A stretch of DNA of 64,000 nucleotides from Pseudomonas sp. B28(2017) (GTDB taxonomy: Bacteria; Pseudomonadota; Gammaproteobacteria; Pseudomonadales; Pseudomonadaceae): NCBI RefSeq assembly GCF_002113025.1, contig NZ_NEJH01000001.1, positions 248,001 to 312,000 of the forward strand, written 5' to 3'. Below the pieces are notes generated by a model. That model was not told the DNA's origin. It saw only the letters and a program-made list of their open reading frames with translations, and did no database searches. Position numbers and translations under genes: made by a program. This document shows positions 55,839-64,000 of this stretch, one piece after another (positions within the stretch are counted from its first letter, which is position 1; each line of letters begins with the position of its first letter).

Positions 55839-57485
55839 TCAGCGAGAGGTCTGGACGTATGCACCGATCGGACGCTGGCCAGTGGTCGTGCCGCTGTGAA
55901 CAGGATCGGCTTCGCTTTCACCGTCCTCTTCTTCCAGGCGAACCAGATGCGCCGGCACGCCGGTGGCTGCGCCCCAGTAGTAGATGCCCATCGCGCAGGC
56001 CGCCACGACCACGGTGTCGAAGGGATGGGTGAGCACGCCCATGCCGCCGAAGCTGCCGAGCCAGGACAGCACGATGGTCACGGCATAGAAGCCGATCAGC
56101 CACGCCGAAGAACGCACTTGTTGGCCCAGGCTCAGGTGCCGGGTCGGCACAAAGCGACCGCACAGCAGGTACACCACGAACATCAGGATTTGCAGGCCGA
56201 GCAGCCAGGACACGGTGCCCCAGCCGGACCAGTAGACGATCAGCGCGGCGATGATGAACGACACCGGACCGAGCACGCCCATGCGCTTGACCTTGAACGG
56301 GCGTGGCATGTCGGGCGCATTGCGGCGCAGGGCGGCCACCGACACCGGTGCGACGGCGTAGCTCAGCACCAGCGCGGCGGAGACCACGTTGATCAGCGCT
56401 TCCCACGAAGGGAAGGGCAGGGTCCAGAACACCGACAGGGCAAAGGTCAGCCACAGCGCCGGGCGCGGGATGCCGGACTTTTCGTCAATGCGGGTGAAGA
56501 CCTTGAAGAAGGTGCCGGTCTGTGCCCAGCCGTAGATCACCCGAGGGGTCGCGTTCATGTAGATGTTGCCGCAGCCGCTGGGGGAGATCACCGCGTCGGC
56601 CACCACCATATAAGCCAGCCAGCCCACACCCAATGCCAGGGCGATGTCGCGGTAGGGCAGGGCCAGTTCCTTGGCGACACCGGCCCAACCGCTGGCGAGC
56701 ATTTCGGTGGGCACGCCGCCGAGGAACGCCACTTGCAACAACACATAGATGGCGGTGGACAGCAGTACGGAGAGGATCAGTGCAATCGGAATGGTGCGTT
56801 GCGGATTCTTCACTTCGCTGGCCACCGAGATGATCGGCGTCAACCCCAGGTAGGCGAAGATGATGCCGCCGGCGGACACCGCCATCTCGACACCGGACAG
56901 CCCGAACGGCATGAAGCCCTGGGACTGGAAGTTCTCTGGTTTGAAGAAAGTGAACAGCACGCCGATCACCAGCAACGGCACGATGAACTTGAACATGCTG
57001 ATCAAGTTGTTGGCCTTGGCGAACGTTTTCACGCTGTAGTAGTTGAGCATGAAGAACAGGCATAGCAGGGCGAACTGCACCAGCCAGCCAATCGCCGTTG
57101 GATTGCTGGAACCGGCTTGGGTCAATGCGGGAAACCACGCCGCGGCGTACTGGCGCGCGGCGACCACCTCGATAGCCACCAGGCTGGAAAACGCGATCAG
57201 GGTGATGAAGCCCATCAGGTAGCCGAGCAACGGGCCGTGGGAGTACACCGGGTAGCGAATCACACCGCCGGCACGGGGCAATGCGGCGCCGAGTTCGCAG
57301 TAGACGATGCCCAGCAGCAGCACCGCAAAACCGCCCAGCAGCCAGGAAAATATCCCCGCCGGCCCCGCGATGGCGGACACGTGACTGGCTGCGAACAACC
57401 AGCCGGAGCCGAAGATGGCCCCCAGTCCGATAAACGTAAGGTCTATCAATGAAAGTTGTTTTTTGAACTTGCCTTGGCCTGGCAT
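55839..57485 (-). CDS. APC-superfamily amino-acid permease
   Basis: Permease of 548 aa with about 12-13 membrane segments. Family signature at the N-terminus (LSLIDLTFIGLGAIFGSGWLFAASHVSAIAGPAGIFSWLLG, about 10-50). Heads the hydroxyproline operon, so its likely substrate is trans-4-hydroxy-L-proline. Starts at ATG 57485 with AAGAAGGCG upstream. The C-terminus is polar and acidic (EEEDGESEADP) and cytoplasmic. Divergent from the AraC regulator 188 bases away. Confidence 0.88.
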   Translation of the reverse strand: MPGQGKFKKQLSLIDLTFIGLGAIFGSGWLFAASHVSAIAGPAGIFSWLLGGFAVLLLGIVYCELGAALPRAGGVIRYPVYSHGPLLGYLMGFITLIAFSSLVAIEVVAARQYAAAWFPALTQAGSSNPTAIGWLVQFALLCLFFMLNYYSVKTFAKANNLISMFKFIVPLLVIGVLFTFFKPENFQSQGFMPFGLSGVEMAVSAGGIIFAYLGLTPIISVASEVKNPQRTIPIALILSVLLSTAIYVLLQVAFLGGVPTEMLASGWAGVAKELALPYRDIALALGVGWLAYMVVADAVISPSGCGNIYMNATPRVIYGWAQTGTFFKVFTRIDEKSGIPRPALWLTFALSVFWTLPFPSWEALINVVSAALVLSYAVAPVSVAALRRNAPDMPRPFKVKRMGVLGPVSFIIAALIVYWSGWGTVSWLLGLQILMFVVYLLCGRFVPTRHLSLGQQVRSSAWLIGFYAVTIVLSWLGSFGGMGVLTHPFDTVVVAACAMGIYYWGAATGVPAHLVRLEEEDGESEADPVHSGTTTGQRPIGAYVQTSR

Positions 57486-57673
57486 GGCATCGCCTTCTTG
57501 TGAGTTATTGGATAGGCAGGTGTGCACTTCGAGTCGTCCCCCGTCGGTTTTGCCGAGGAGGGCGGTGGACATAGAGTGAACTCGGCGGCTTGTTCGCGAT
57601 TGATGTTTTCCTTGGAGGTCGATGACGAAATCAGCACAATGGGCAACAGCCGATCATTGGGAGAGACAGGTAG

Positions 57674-58468
57674 ATGACTCAGGATGCGTTTGCGCTGTTG
57701 TGCCAGGGCGACGACTCGAACCGCCCCGAATCCATCGAGCAACTGCTGGCAGGCATTGCGCTTTTATTACCGATGCTCGATGTCATTCCGAACGCTGCGA
57801 TCTTCATCAAGGACGTGCAGGCGCGCTATGTCATGGCCAACCGCACGCTGGTGCAACGCTGTGGCTTGAAACAGCTCAAGCCGCTGCTGGGGAAAACCAG
57901 CGCTGAGGTATTTCCCGAGCAGTTGGGGCCCGGCTATACCGAACAGGACCGGCGAGTGCTGGAGCAAGGCCTGGTGCTGGAAGACCAGCTGGAGTTGCAT
58001 CTGTATGGCAGCCGGGAGCCGGGCTGGTGCCTGACCCATAAACGACCGCTGTATAACCGCCATGATCAGATCATCGGTCTGGTGGGCATCTCGGTCGACC
58101 TGCAGTCGGCCAGTGACACGCACCCGGCGTACCAGCGCCTGGCGGCGGTGGACGAGCACATCCGCACGCATTTCAACCGTCGCGTCACCCTCGGCGAGTT
58201 GACGCGCATCGCTGGCATTTCCGTGGCGCAGCTCGAGCGCTACTGCAAGCGTGTGTTCCATTTGACGCCACGGCAAATGATCCAGAAGGTTCGCCTGGAG
58301 CACGCGCATCGACTGCTCCACACGGACCTGCCGATCACCGAGGTCGCGCTGCAATGCGGTTATACCGACCACAGCGCGTTCACCCGGCAGTTCAAGGCAT
58401 TGACCGGCTTCACTCCGCGTCAGTACCGCCAGGCCACCGGTCATGTGCAACCGTCCGCCGTGGATTAG
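57674..58468 (+). CDS. PAS-AraC transcriptional regulator of hydroxyproline genes
   Basis: Regulator of 264 aa. An N-terminal PAS-like domain (about 35-140: DVIPNAAIFIKDVQARYVMANRTLVQRCG ... IIGLVGISVDL) precedes an AraC double helix-turn-helix (about 160-255: RVTLGELTRIAGISVAQLERYCKRVFHLTPRQMIQKVRLEHAHRLL ... TEVALQCGYTDHSAFTRQFKALTGFTPRQYR). Divergent from the hydroxyproline operon, so the probable activator in response to a pathway ligand bound by the PAS domain. AGACAGGTAG precedes the ATG. Confidence 0.88.
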   Translation: MTQDAFALLCQGDDSNRPESIEQLLAGIALLLPMLDVIPNAAIFIKDVQARYVMANRTLVQRCGLKQLKPLLGKTSAEVFPEQLGPGYTEQDRRVLEQGLVLEDQLELHLYGSREPGWCLTHKRPLYNRHDQIIGLVGISVDLQSASDTHPAYQRLAAVDEHIRTHFNRRVTLGELTRIAGISVAQLERYCKRVFHLTPRQMIQKVRLEHAHRLLHTDLPITEVALQCGYTDHSAFTRQFKALTGFTPRQYRQATGHVQPSAVD

Positions 58469-58544
58469 CGACGCGCCGCCAACGGCCCTGTAGACTGGCC
58501 GCGCAAAAGGCGCCTGCCTCACCACTTCAAGCAAGAGAGTTCTC

Positions 58545-58925
58545 ATGGCAAACCACGACCTGACCTTTACGCCCGATCCTGATGCGGATTCGATTTCCTC
58601 CGACGTCGTCGGTTTCGGCGGTGTGCTGGTCTCCACCCAAATCCCGACCCGCGCCGACGGCAGCCTGGAATTGGGCGACATCACCCTGCAAAGCGAATGC
58701 ACCCTGCAAGCGTTGAAAGTTGCGCTGGAGCGTGCCGGCAGTTCCATGGACCGCGTGATGCACCTGACCATCTACCTCACCGACATGGCCGACCGCGCCG
58801 CGTTCAACGAGGTCTACAAGCGCTACTTCGCCAAACCATGGCCGGTGCGCGCTGCTGTCGGGGTTGCCTCGTTGGCAGTGGAAGGCATGCGCGTGGAAGT
58901 GACCGCAATGGCTGCCAAGGCCTGA
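58545..58925 (+). CDS. RidA-family enamine/imine deaminase
   Basis: RidA/YjgF-like protein of 126 aa that hydrolyses reactive enamines/imines formed by PLP enzymes and amino acid oxidation. Core motifs include FGGVLVSTQIPTRADGS (about 26-42) and GSSMDRVMHLTIYLTDM (about 65-81), ending PVRAAVGVASLAVEGMRVEVTAMA; the Arg of the RxxV-type motif is in PVRAAVG. Lies 77 bases downstream of the hydroxyproline regulator and on its strand. The pathway makes a cyclic imine, so a role in that pathway is possible. Confidence 0.85.
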   Translation: MANHDLTFTPDPDADSISSDVVGFGGVLVSTQIPTRADGSLELGDITLQSECTLQALKVALERAGSSMDRVMHLTIYLTDMADRAAFNEVYKRYFAKPWPVRAAVGVASLAVEGMRVEVTAMAAKA

Positions 58926-58945
58926 TCACAGCACCACACACGATA

Positions 58946-58971
58946 CTGTAGGAGCGAGCTTGCTCCTACAG
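58946..58971. repeat. REP palindrome, perfect
   Basis: CTGTAGGAGC (58946-58955) and GCTCCTACAG (58962-58971) are exact inverse copies around GAGCTT. Between RidA and the next gene. Confidence 0.85.
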
Positions 58972-59085
58972 GGATTGAGGCAGGCCAGGCCTGCTCGAAA
59001 CACCACCTGGCAGCACACGGGTGCCGGTCAGGCGTTTCGCCGCTACAATGCACGCCTCGACCGTGACAAGCCTGACTAAAAAACT

Positions 59086-61074
59086 ATGTCTTTGCCCAAA
59101 CATCACCTGGAATTGCTCAGCCCTGCCCGCGATGTCGCCATCGCCCGCGAGGCTATCCTGCATGGTGCCGATGCCGTGTACATCGGTGGCCCGAGCTTCG
59201 GCGCCCGCCACAACGCCTGCAATGAAGTGAGCGATATCGCCCAATTGGTGGAATTCGCCCGTCGCTACCATGCGCGTGTGTTCACCACCATCAACACGAT
59301 CCTGCACGACAACGAACTGGAGCCGGCCCGCCAGCTGATCCACCAGTTGTACGACGCCGGCGTCGATGCGCTGATCGTCCAGGACCTGGGTGTGATGGAG
59401 CTGGACATTCCGCCGATCGAACTGCACGCCAGTACCCAGACCGACATCCGTACGCTGGAGCGGGCGAAGTTCCTCGATCAGGCCGGTTTCTCGCAACTGG
59501 TGCTGGCCCGCGAGCTGAACCTCAAAGAGATTCGTGCCATCGCCGACGAAACCGACGCGGCCATCGAGTTTTTTATCCATGGCGCGTTGTGCGTGGCGTT
59601 TTCCGGCCAGTGCAACATTTCCCACGCGCAAACCGGGCGCAGCGCCAACCGTGGCGATTGCTCCCAGGCCTGCCGTCTGCCGTACACCCTCAAGGACGAA
59701 AAGGGTGGCGTGATCGCTTACGAAAAGCATCTGCTGTCGATGAAGGACAACAACCAGAGCGCCAACATCCGCGCACTGGTCGAGGCCGGCGTGCGTTCGT
59801 TCAAGATCGAGGGCCGCTACAAGGACATGGGCTATGTGAAAAACATCACAGCCTACTACCGCCAGCGCCTCGACGCCGTGCTCGAAGACCGTCCGGATCT
59901 GGCCCGTGCCTCCAGCGGCCGTACCGCGCATTTCTTCCTGCCCGACCCGGAAAAAACCTTCCACCGCGGCAGCACCGATTACTTCGTCACTGACCGCAAG
60001 ATCGATATCGGCGCCTTTGACTCGCCGACCTTCACCGGTTTGCCGGTGGGTGTGGTCGAGAAAGTCGCCAAGCGTGACATGCAGGTCGTGACCCACGAGC
60101 CGCTGTCCAACGGCGACGGCCTCAACGTGCTGGTCAAGCGTGAAGTGGTGGGCTTTCGCGCCAACATCGCCGAACCGAAAGGCGAGTTCGAGGAGGACGG
60201 CGAGAAGCGTTATCGCTATCGCGTCGAGCCCAATGAGATGCCGGAGGGGATGTACAAGCTGCGCCCCAACCATCCGCTGAATCGCAACCTCGATCACAAC
60301 TGGCAACAGGCGCTGCAAAGGACCTCTGCCGAGCGTCGCGTGGCCCTGCGCTGGTTCGCGCGCCTGCGTGAAGAGCAGCTGGAACTGACCGCTACCAGCG
60401 AAGAAGGCATCAACGCCAGCGTTACCCTGAATGGCCCGTTCGGCGCCGCCAACAAGCCGGAACAGGCACTGGAGCAATTGCAGGATCTGCTCGGTCAACT
60501 GGGCACCACTCAGTACCACGCCATCGACATCAAGCTGGACGCGCCGCAGGCGTACTTCATCCCGAACTCGCAGCTCAAGGCCTTGCGCCGCGAAGTGATC
60601 GATGCCTTGACCGAAGCGCGGATCGCCGCCCATCCCCGTGGCAGCCGCAAGGCCGAAACCACTCCGCCGCCGGTGTACCCGGAGTCGCACCTGTCGTTCC
60701 TGGCCAACGTCTACAACCAGAAGGCCCGCGACTTCTATCACCGCCATGGCGTCAAGCTGATCGACGCAGCCTACGAGGCCCACGAGGAAGCCGGCGAGGT
60801 GCCGGTGATGATCACCAAGCACTGCCTGCGTTTCTCCTTCAACCTGTGCCCGAAACAGGCCAAGGGCGTGACCGGCGTGCGCACCAAGGTTGCGCCGATG
60901 CAACTGATCCACGGCGATGAAGTGCTGACCTTGAAGTTCGACTGCAAGCCTTGCGAGATGCACATCATCGGCAAGATGAAGGGCCACATCCTCGATATGC
61001 CGCAGCCGGGCAGCGTGGTGGGGCACATCAGCCCCGAAGACCTGCTCAAGACCATCCCGCGCGCGCCGCATTGA
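59086..61074 (+). CDS. rlhA: U32-type 23S rRNA C2501 hydroxylase RlhA
   Basis: Peptidase-U32-family protein of 662 aa, matching the length and DUF3656-extended layout of E. coli YdcP/RlhA (653 aa), which with iron and prephenate dependence hydroxylates C2501 of 23S rRNA. N-terminal TIM-barrel begins HLELLSPARDVAIAREAILHGADAVYIGG; the cysteine-rich HGALCVAFSGQCNISHAQTGRSANRGDCSQACRLPY (Cys four positions, about 167-200) gives the metal-cluster site, and the C-terminal part has paired Cys (CKPCEMH, LCPKQ). Related TrhP hydroxylates tRNA; longer size favours RlhA. ATG at 59086. Monocistronic with a downstream hairpin. Confidence 0.82.
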   Translation: MSLPKHHLELLSPARDVAIAREAILHGADAVYIGGPSFGARHNACNEVSDIAQLVEFARRYHARVFTTINTILHDNELEPARQLIHQLYDAGVDALIVQDLGVMELDIPPIELHASTQTDIRTLERAKFLDQAGFSQLVLARELNLKEIRAIADETDAAIEFFIHGALCVAFSGQCNISHAQTGRSANRGDCSQACRLPYTLKDEKGGVIAYEKHLLSMKDNNQSANIRALVEAGVRSFKIEGRYKDMGYVKNITAYYRQRLDAVLEDRPDLARASSGRTAHFFLPDPEKTFHRGSTDYFVTDRKIDIGAFDSPTFTGLPVGVVEKVAKRDMQVVTHEPLSNGDGLNVLVKREVVGFRANIAEPKGEFEEDGEKRYRYRVEPNEMPEGMYKLRPNHPLNRNLDHNWQQALQRTSAERRVALRWFARLREEQLELTATSEEGINASVTLNGPFGAANKPEQALEQLQDLLGQLGTTQYHAIDIKLDAPQAYFIPNSQLKALRREVIDALTEARIAAHPRGSRKAETTPPPVYPESHLSFLANVYNQKARDFYHRHGVKLIDAAYEAHEEAGEVPVMITKHCLRFSFNLCPKQAKGVTGVRTKVAPMQLIHGDEVLTLKFDCKPCEMHIIGKMKGHILDMPQPGSVVGHISPEDLLKTIPRAPH

Positions 61075-61080
61075 GTGACC

Positions 61081-61112
61081 GGTGAGCGCGCCGCAACGGT
61101 GCGCTCACCTGT
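61081..61112 (+). terminator. hairpin after rlhA
   Basis: GGTGAGCGC (61081-61089) pairs with GCGCTCACC (61101-61109), a 9-bp stem. The T-rich tail is weak (TGTTGTT), so termination is probable but imperfect. Converging gene lies directly after. Confidence 0.6.
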
Positions 61113-61115
61113 TGT

Positions 61116-61697
61116 TCAAAACCCTGCGTAGTTGAAGTAGATGAATGCCACGGCAACTGCCAGGCCAAACGCTGCCAGGGCTTTTGTATGTGCAGTGGCC
61201 TGCAATTCGTTCGACGTTTGTTCATGGGGTTGTGAGTATGCGGTGGTGGTTTGGCGCCGCTGCAGAATGGCCCGCCAGGTGTAACCCAGTCCCGTCAGCA
61301 GCAAAATGGCCATCAGGCCGAGGATCAGCCAACGTGTGGTTGCCGGCTTTTTAGCGGCGGCCAGGCTGTTCTCGTGTTCACAGGCAGCGCTCCAGAACTC
61401 CAGGACAGAAATGGGTTGGTAGACCGTCGAGGGCTGCTGTGCATCACTGCGCGTCGCCGCCATTTGCTCCAGGTCCAGAGCCTGGTACTTCCAGAGTGTC
61501 GTCGATCCTTCCCGGCAGTAGGTGAAGGCAGCGGGGCTGGAAGCGCTGATGATGCACGCGTCGTTGATACCGATTTTTTTCAGGGTTTCCATCGCAGACC
61601 GTGTGAAGTCCATTTCGAGGACCGGAATGACGCAGTTGGCAGACACCGCGGCCGACACCAGCAAGCACGCCATGGAGCAGAGGGTTGATGTTTTCAA
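61116..61697 (-). CDS. membrane-anchored hypothetical protein, 193 aa
   Basis: Small envelope protein. A signal-like N-terminus (KTSTLCSMACLLVSAAVSANC) is followed by an extracytoplasmic segment with several Cys (about 22-60: CVIPVLEMDFTRS, DACIISAS, TYCREGS), then two hydrophobic segments near 125-145 (WLILGLMAILLLTGLGYTW) and at the C-terminus (ALAAFGLAVAVAFIYFNYAGF). I know of no function. The TTG start at 61697 with GAGGGGG upstream is chosen over longer frames without a ribosome-binding site. Convergent with rlhA. Confidence 0.6.
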   Translation of the reverse strand: MKTSTLCSMACLLVSAAVSANCVIPVLEMDFTRSAMETLKKIGINDACIISASSPAAFTYCREGSTTLWKYQALDLEQMAATRSDAQQPSTVYQPISVLEFWSAACEHENSLAAAKKPATTRWLILGLMAILLLTGLGYTWRAILQRRQTTTAYSQPHEQTSNELQATAHTKALAAFGLAVAVAFIYFNYAGF

Positions 61698-61811
61698 GGT
61701 CGAGACCCCCTCGTTTTTTGCAGGTTTTTTGTTGTAAACGCGGAGTCTGGTTGCACGCTGCTTTTGCTGAAGTCTAGACGCTGGTGACAAACCTGGAGCT
61801 AGCGGTCGACA

Positions 61812-62255
61812 TTATTCACAGGAGTCGGCGACGGCTTTTTCAGCCCGTTTGAATTCCTGTTTGACGTCGGTGGGGATGCGTTGCTTCTTGAATTCCTGAC
61901 CGAGGAAGGGTTGCTCGCCCCGAGACTGAACCTCTGCGTCCTCGGCAGTTATCTGCGCTTCGATGGTCGCGGAGTGCTTGTCGATGACGGCATCGACCTC
62001 GGCTTCATTCTTTGCGGAATCGAGTGCCAGGACCAACTGGCCGGCCTCGGCTTTTTCGGCTTCGGCATAGGCTTCGACCGTCAAACCGGAGGCCAGCGCC
62101 CGCGCCTGGATTTTCAGCCTGTCGAGATGCTCCCGGGCAGCCTTGCAGACCGCTTCCTGTCGCTGGCTCTGGACGTGCTCCCAGGTGTTCAACCCATAAA
62201 TCGCCGCCCCGACCACCAGGAGGGTTGCAGTGGTAGCCATTAATTTGCCTTTCAC
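61812..62255 (-). CDS. small helical envelope-type hypothetical protein, 147 aa
   Basis: Protein with one hydrophobic N-terminal segment (LMATTATLLVVGAAIYGL) that can act as membrane anchor or signal, then a long, charged, mostly helical part (residues about 25-147), rich in Ala/Glu/Lys (EAYAEAEKAEAGQLVLALD, KNEAEVDAVIDKHSATIEAQI), probably coiled coil. Ends DSCE. GTG at 62255 has GAGGG at 8 bases; an ATG is available at 62240. Function unknown. Same strand as the 61116-61697 gene, with a 114-bp gap. Confidence 0.6.
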   Translation of the reverse strand: MKGKLMATTATLLVVGAAIYGLNTWEHVQSQRQEAVCKAAREHLDRLKIQARALASGLTVEAYAEAEKAEAGQLVLALDSAKNEAEVDAVIDKHSATIEAQITAEDAEVQSRGEQPFLGQEFKKQRIPTDVKQEFKRAEKAVADSCE

Positions 62256-62545
62256 ATTGGCGCCCTCAGATGGCAAGGGTAAGGGTGTTGCGCAAATTAT
62301 TCCTGATTCCATTCGAGAAAAGCGTAGCAGACCTGGTCGGGCTGAACGTGTGTCGATCATTTGTCTCAACACTAAGCATCTGTTTTAAAAAACAAAATGT
62401 TTTGTTGGGGCTTCCCAGGCGCGGCAAAAGTTGGTAAATTTGCGCCCACTCTTGCACAGGCCCTCACGGAGCCTCGCGCGCAAGCCGGCAGCAGTCTTGT
62501 TGTCACTCAAGAAAGCGAGTGCCAGGCACTCATCGCAACAGATAC

Positions 62546-62620
62546 AGGGGCGTCGCCAAGCGGTAAGGCAGCAGGTTTTGATCCTGCCATGCGTTGGTTC
62601 GAATCCAGCCGCCCCTGCCA
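62546..62620 (+). tRNA. tRNA-Gln (anticodon UUG)
   Basis: The 75-base cloverleaf has acceptor stem AGGGGCG/CGCCCCT, the anticodon stem GCAGG/CCTGC around loop TTTTGAT (anticodon TTG), the T-loop TTCGAAT, and an encoded CCA. It sits alone, without other tRNAs. Such single tRNA genes are common integration sites, but no integrase is adjacent. Confidence 0.92.
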
Positions 62621-62780
62621 TTTTCTTCCTGCACAATCAGATAACACTCGAACGGCGGTTATTATTCGTCGATTCGCTGGCTTGTTGTGTCCGTTACCCA
62701 TCATCCCGGATGATCGATTGTCGTCACAGAAACCTCATCCTGTGCATTCCGGCCTGATTAGACGCAAGCATTCCTTACTG

Positions 62781-62820
62781 ATCCCCGTGATCCATTTCCT
62801 GATGGATCACGGGGATTTTT
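62781..62820 (+). terminator. strong terminator downstream of tRNA-Gln
   Basis: ATCCCCGTGATCCAT (62781-62795) and ATGGATCACGGGGAT (62802-62816) form a perfect 15-bp stem with a 6-base loop and a T-run at 62816-62820. It lies 160 bases after the tRNA and just beyond the stop of the convergent GST. Confidence 0.88.
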
Positions 62821-62842
62821 CATTTTCGGCTCCCGATCATCT

Positions 62843-63505
62843 CTACCGAAACCGTTGTGCAATGGCCTCGGCGAACGGGTACATGGAAAAGTACGGTCTC
62901 GCCTCGTCGATCACCCGTTTGACCGAAGGCCTCTGGATCAACCTGTCGAAATAAGCACTCAAGCGATGATGATCGTCGGGAAACGGCACGAGGGTGCTGG
63001 CATAGAACAGCGCCGGGGCAGCGGCACAGTCGGCCATGCTGAACGCCGGGCTGGCGGCCCAGGCGTTTGCGCTCAACTGACGTTCAAGCATGCCGTACGC
63101 CGTTGTCAGCGCGGCGCGTTCGCGGGTCAGGTCGCCGTTGGCGGCGTTCATTCGGTCAGCGACGATCTTCTGCATCGGCACCTGGACGTGCAGATCGAAA
63201 AAACGATCCCACAGGCGTACTTCCAGCGCGGCATCCCAATCTTCAGGAATCAGGCGCAGGTGGCCGGCCTGGTGGTGATCCAGGTACTCGATGATCACAC
63301 TCGACTCGGCTACGTTCCGTTGGCGGTGGTGATCGCGGATCACCGGAAATTTGCAGAGTGGCCAAAGTGCTTGCAGCTCGGCCCGATCAGCCTCGTTGCC
63401 GAGGTCGATGATCCTTTTTTCAAACTCGATTTCCAGTTCATAGAGAGCGATCAGCGCTTTGTGGCAGAACGACGAGAGCGGATGGAAATACAGAGTCAGC
63501 GGCAT
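62843..63505 (-). CDS. glutathione S-transferase family protein
   Basis: Two-domain GST of 220 aa. The N-terminal thioredoxin-like domain begins LTLYFHPLSSFCHKALIALYE with a Ser/Cys at the active-site position (SSFC), then the cis-Pro in KFPVI and the glutathione-binding ESSVIIEYL (about 66-75). The C-terminal domain is helical with SMADCAAAPALFY near 150, the N-capping box of the family. The substrate is unknown. ATG at 63505 has GGAAAGG upstream. Convergent with the tRNA terminator. Confidence 0.88.
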   Translation of the reverse strand: MPLTLYFHPLSSFCHKALIALYELEIEFEKRIIDLGNEADRAELQALWPLCKFPVIRDHHRQRNVAESSVIIEYLDHHQAGHLRLIPEDWDAALEVRLWDRFFDLHVQVPMQKIVADRMNAANGDLTRERAALTTAYGMLERQLSANAWAASPAFSMADCAAAPALFYASTLVPFPDDHHRLSAYFDRLIQRPSVKRVIDEARPYFSMYPFAEAIAQRFR

Positions 63506-63814
63506 GTTCCTTTCCTCGGCAAAGGGGGAGGCCCGTGCAGTATCGACCCAGGTTCGCGTCGGTGCGAGGCGGTTCGTCAGGTGACTGTGATCTCGGTGGC
63601 GATTGCCATTCCCCGCGCAAACCGGTTCGAGGGCAAAAGACTGGCTTGCCCAAGGCTTTCAACTTGCGTAAACAGTGCAGACGCCGAATGTTCGGCGCCA
63701 GGGGATACAGGTTTCCAGGTCGGGAGTGGCAGGTATCAAAGCGTTATTTCACAGGTTCGTCGACAGGGCGAAGCGAGGCGAGCGTTGGTAGAGCGACGTC
63801 AGTTCAGTGGAGCG
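63506..63814. other. 309-bp gap, no gene seen
   Basis: Region upstream of the GST gene and of the partial regulator. I see no REP and no credible open frame; promoters of both divergent genes presumably lie here. Confidence 0.5.
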
Positions 63815-64000
63815 ATGAAGGGCAAGAACCTTCGCTTCCTCAAAGAGCATGAAGGCCAACCCGTTCTGCAGGCGCGTGCGGGTTTCCTGTTGCTGGAGCA
63901 TTTCTCGCTGCCGGCGTTTACCCAGGCGCTGGATACGGTCGTGACGGCCAATCTGTTGCGGCCGGAGCTGTTTTCAACGAAAACCTTCGGCTTGAAGGAT
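63815..64000 (+). CDS. partial gene, probable GlxA/AraC-type regulator N-terminus
   Basis: Only the first ~62 codons are inside the window. From the ATG at 63815 the frame reads MKGKNLRFLKEHEGQPVLQA, then RAGFLLLEHFSLPAFTQALD and TVVTANLLRPELF. The pattern G-F-L-L-L-x-x-F-S-x-x-x-F-x-x-A-x-D is typical of the DJ-1/PfpI-like N-terminal domain of GlxA-family AraC regulators, which sense amines or amino acids. The start is uncertain; a TTG at 63785 with GAGG upstream is also in frame. The C-terminal DNA-binding half is outside the window, so the assignment is provisional. Confidence 0.5.
   Translation, partial: MKGKNLRFLKEHEGQPVLQARAGFLLLEHFSLPAFTQALDTVVTANLLRPELFSTKTFGLKD

Noticed and set aside
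62385..62704. Minus-strand frames across the tRNA (AGAAGFEPTHGRIKTCC type)
   Set aside because: Well-known false translation of the tRNA complement; the locus is a tRNA gene.

Overview
The window is high-GC DNA from a fluorescent pseudomonad (Pseudomonas fluorescens group). This is inferred from gene content (an argD with typical Pseudomonas sequence, a complete 4-hydroxyproline catabolic cluster, RlhA), from codon use, and from many dispersed REP-like palindromes of the type GGAGCGAGC-TTGCTC. Most of it is ordinary chromosome. The interval of about 26.4-32.8 kb is accessory and partly decaying.

Layout. 0-8.8 kb: a hypothetical protein; an OmpR-type two-component system; a divergent set for repair of oxidised methionine outside the cytoplasm (Tat-exported MsrB, the DipZ electron conduit, exported MsrA); a LysR regulator; argD. 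8.8-12 kb: a small P-loop protein, a repeat-rich gap and a PhoD-like phosphoesterase. 12.1-18.5 kb: a tightly packed seven-gene operon (quinone oxidoreductase, TauD/TfdA dioxygenase, BKACE/DUF849 enzyme, MFS carrier, FrnE/DsbA-like protein, Rieske ferredoxin, YeiH/TauZ-type exporter). It looks like an uncharacterised catabolic pathway and is the best candidate for new biology. 18.5-20 kb: a perfect hexamer array, a 95-bp inverted-repeat cassette, and a secreted protein built from nine 13-residue repeats.

20-26.4 kb: a RES/Xre toxin-antitoxin pair, a Fic AMPylase, an ArnT-like glycosyltransferase, a chemoreceptor without a periplasmic domain, and a 44-residue basic protein. 26.4-32.8 kb: Ohr/OsmC, an unknown protein, a MetA-type outer-membrane protein, an IS30-type transposase remnant, and two broken hydrolase genes (alpha/beta and metallo-beta-lactamase fold). 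It also holds several very small genes, among them a 31-residue membrane peptide. 32.8-41.5 kb: MATE pump, phosphoribosyltransferase, YceI, a very large multicopper oxidase with an Ig/cadherin-like tail, GNAT, and a hotdog thioesterase divergent from a TetR gene with three stacked operator-like palindromes between them.

41.7-50.6 kb: a polyamine-type ABC importer (potABCD-like) plus aldehyde dehydrogenase behind a LuxR regulator, then a fosmidomycin-resistance-type MFS pump divergent from an AraC regulator. 50.9-58.9 kb: 4-hydroxyproline degradation (permease, 2-epimerase, D-hydroxyproline dehydrogenase, pyrroline-4-hydroxy-2-carboxylate deaminase, 2-oxoglutarate semialdehyde dehydrogenase), a PAS-AraC regulator and a RidA imine deaminase. 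59-64 kb: rlhA, two small envelope proteins, tRNA-Gln(UUG) followed by a strong distal hairpin, a glutathione S-transferase, and the truncated start of a probable GlxA/AraC regulator. No CRISPR array, rRNA or intact prophage was seen.
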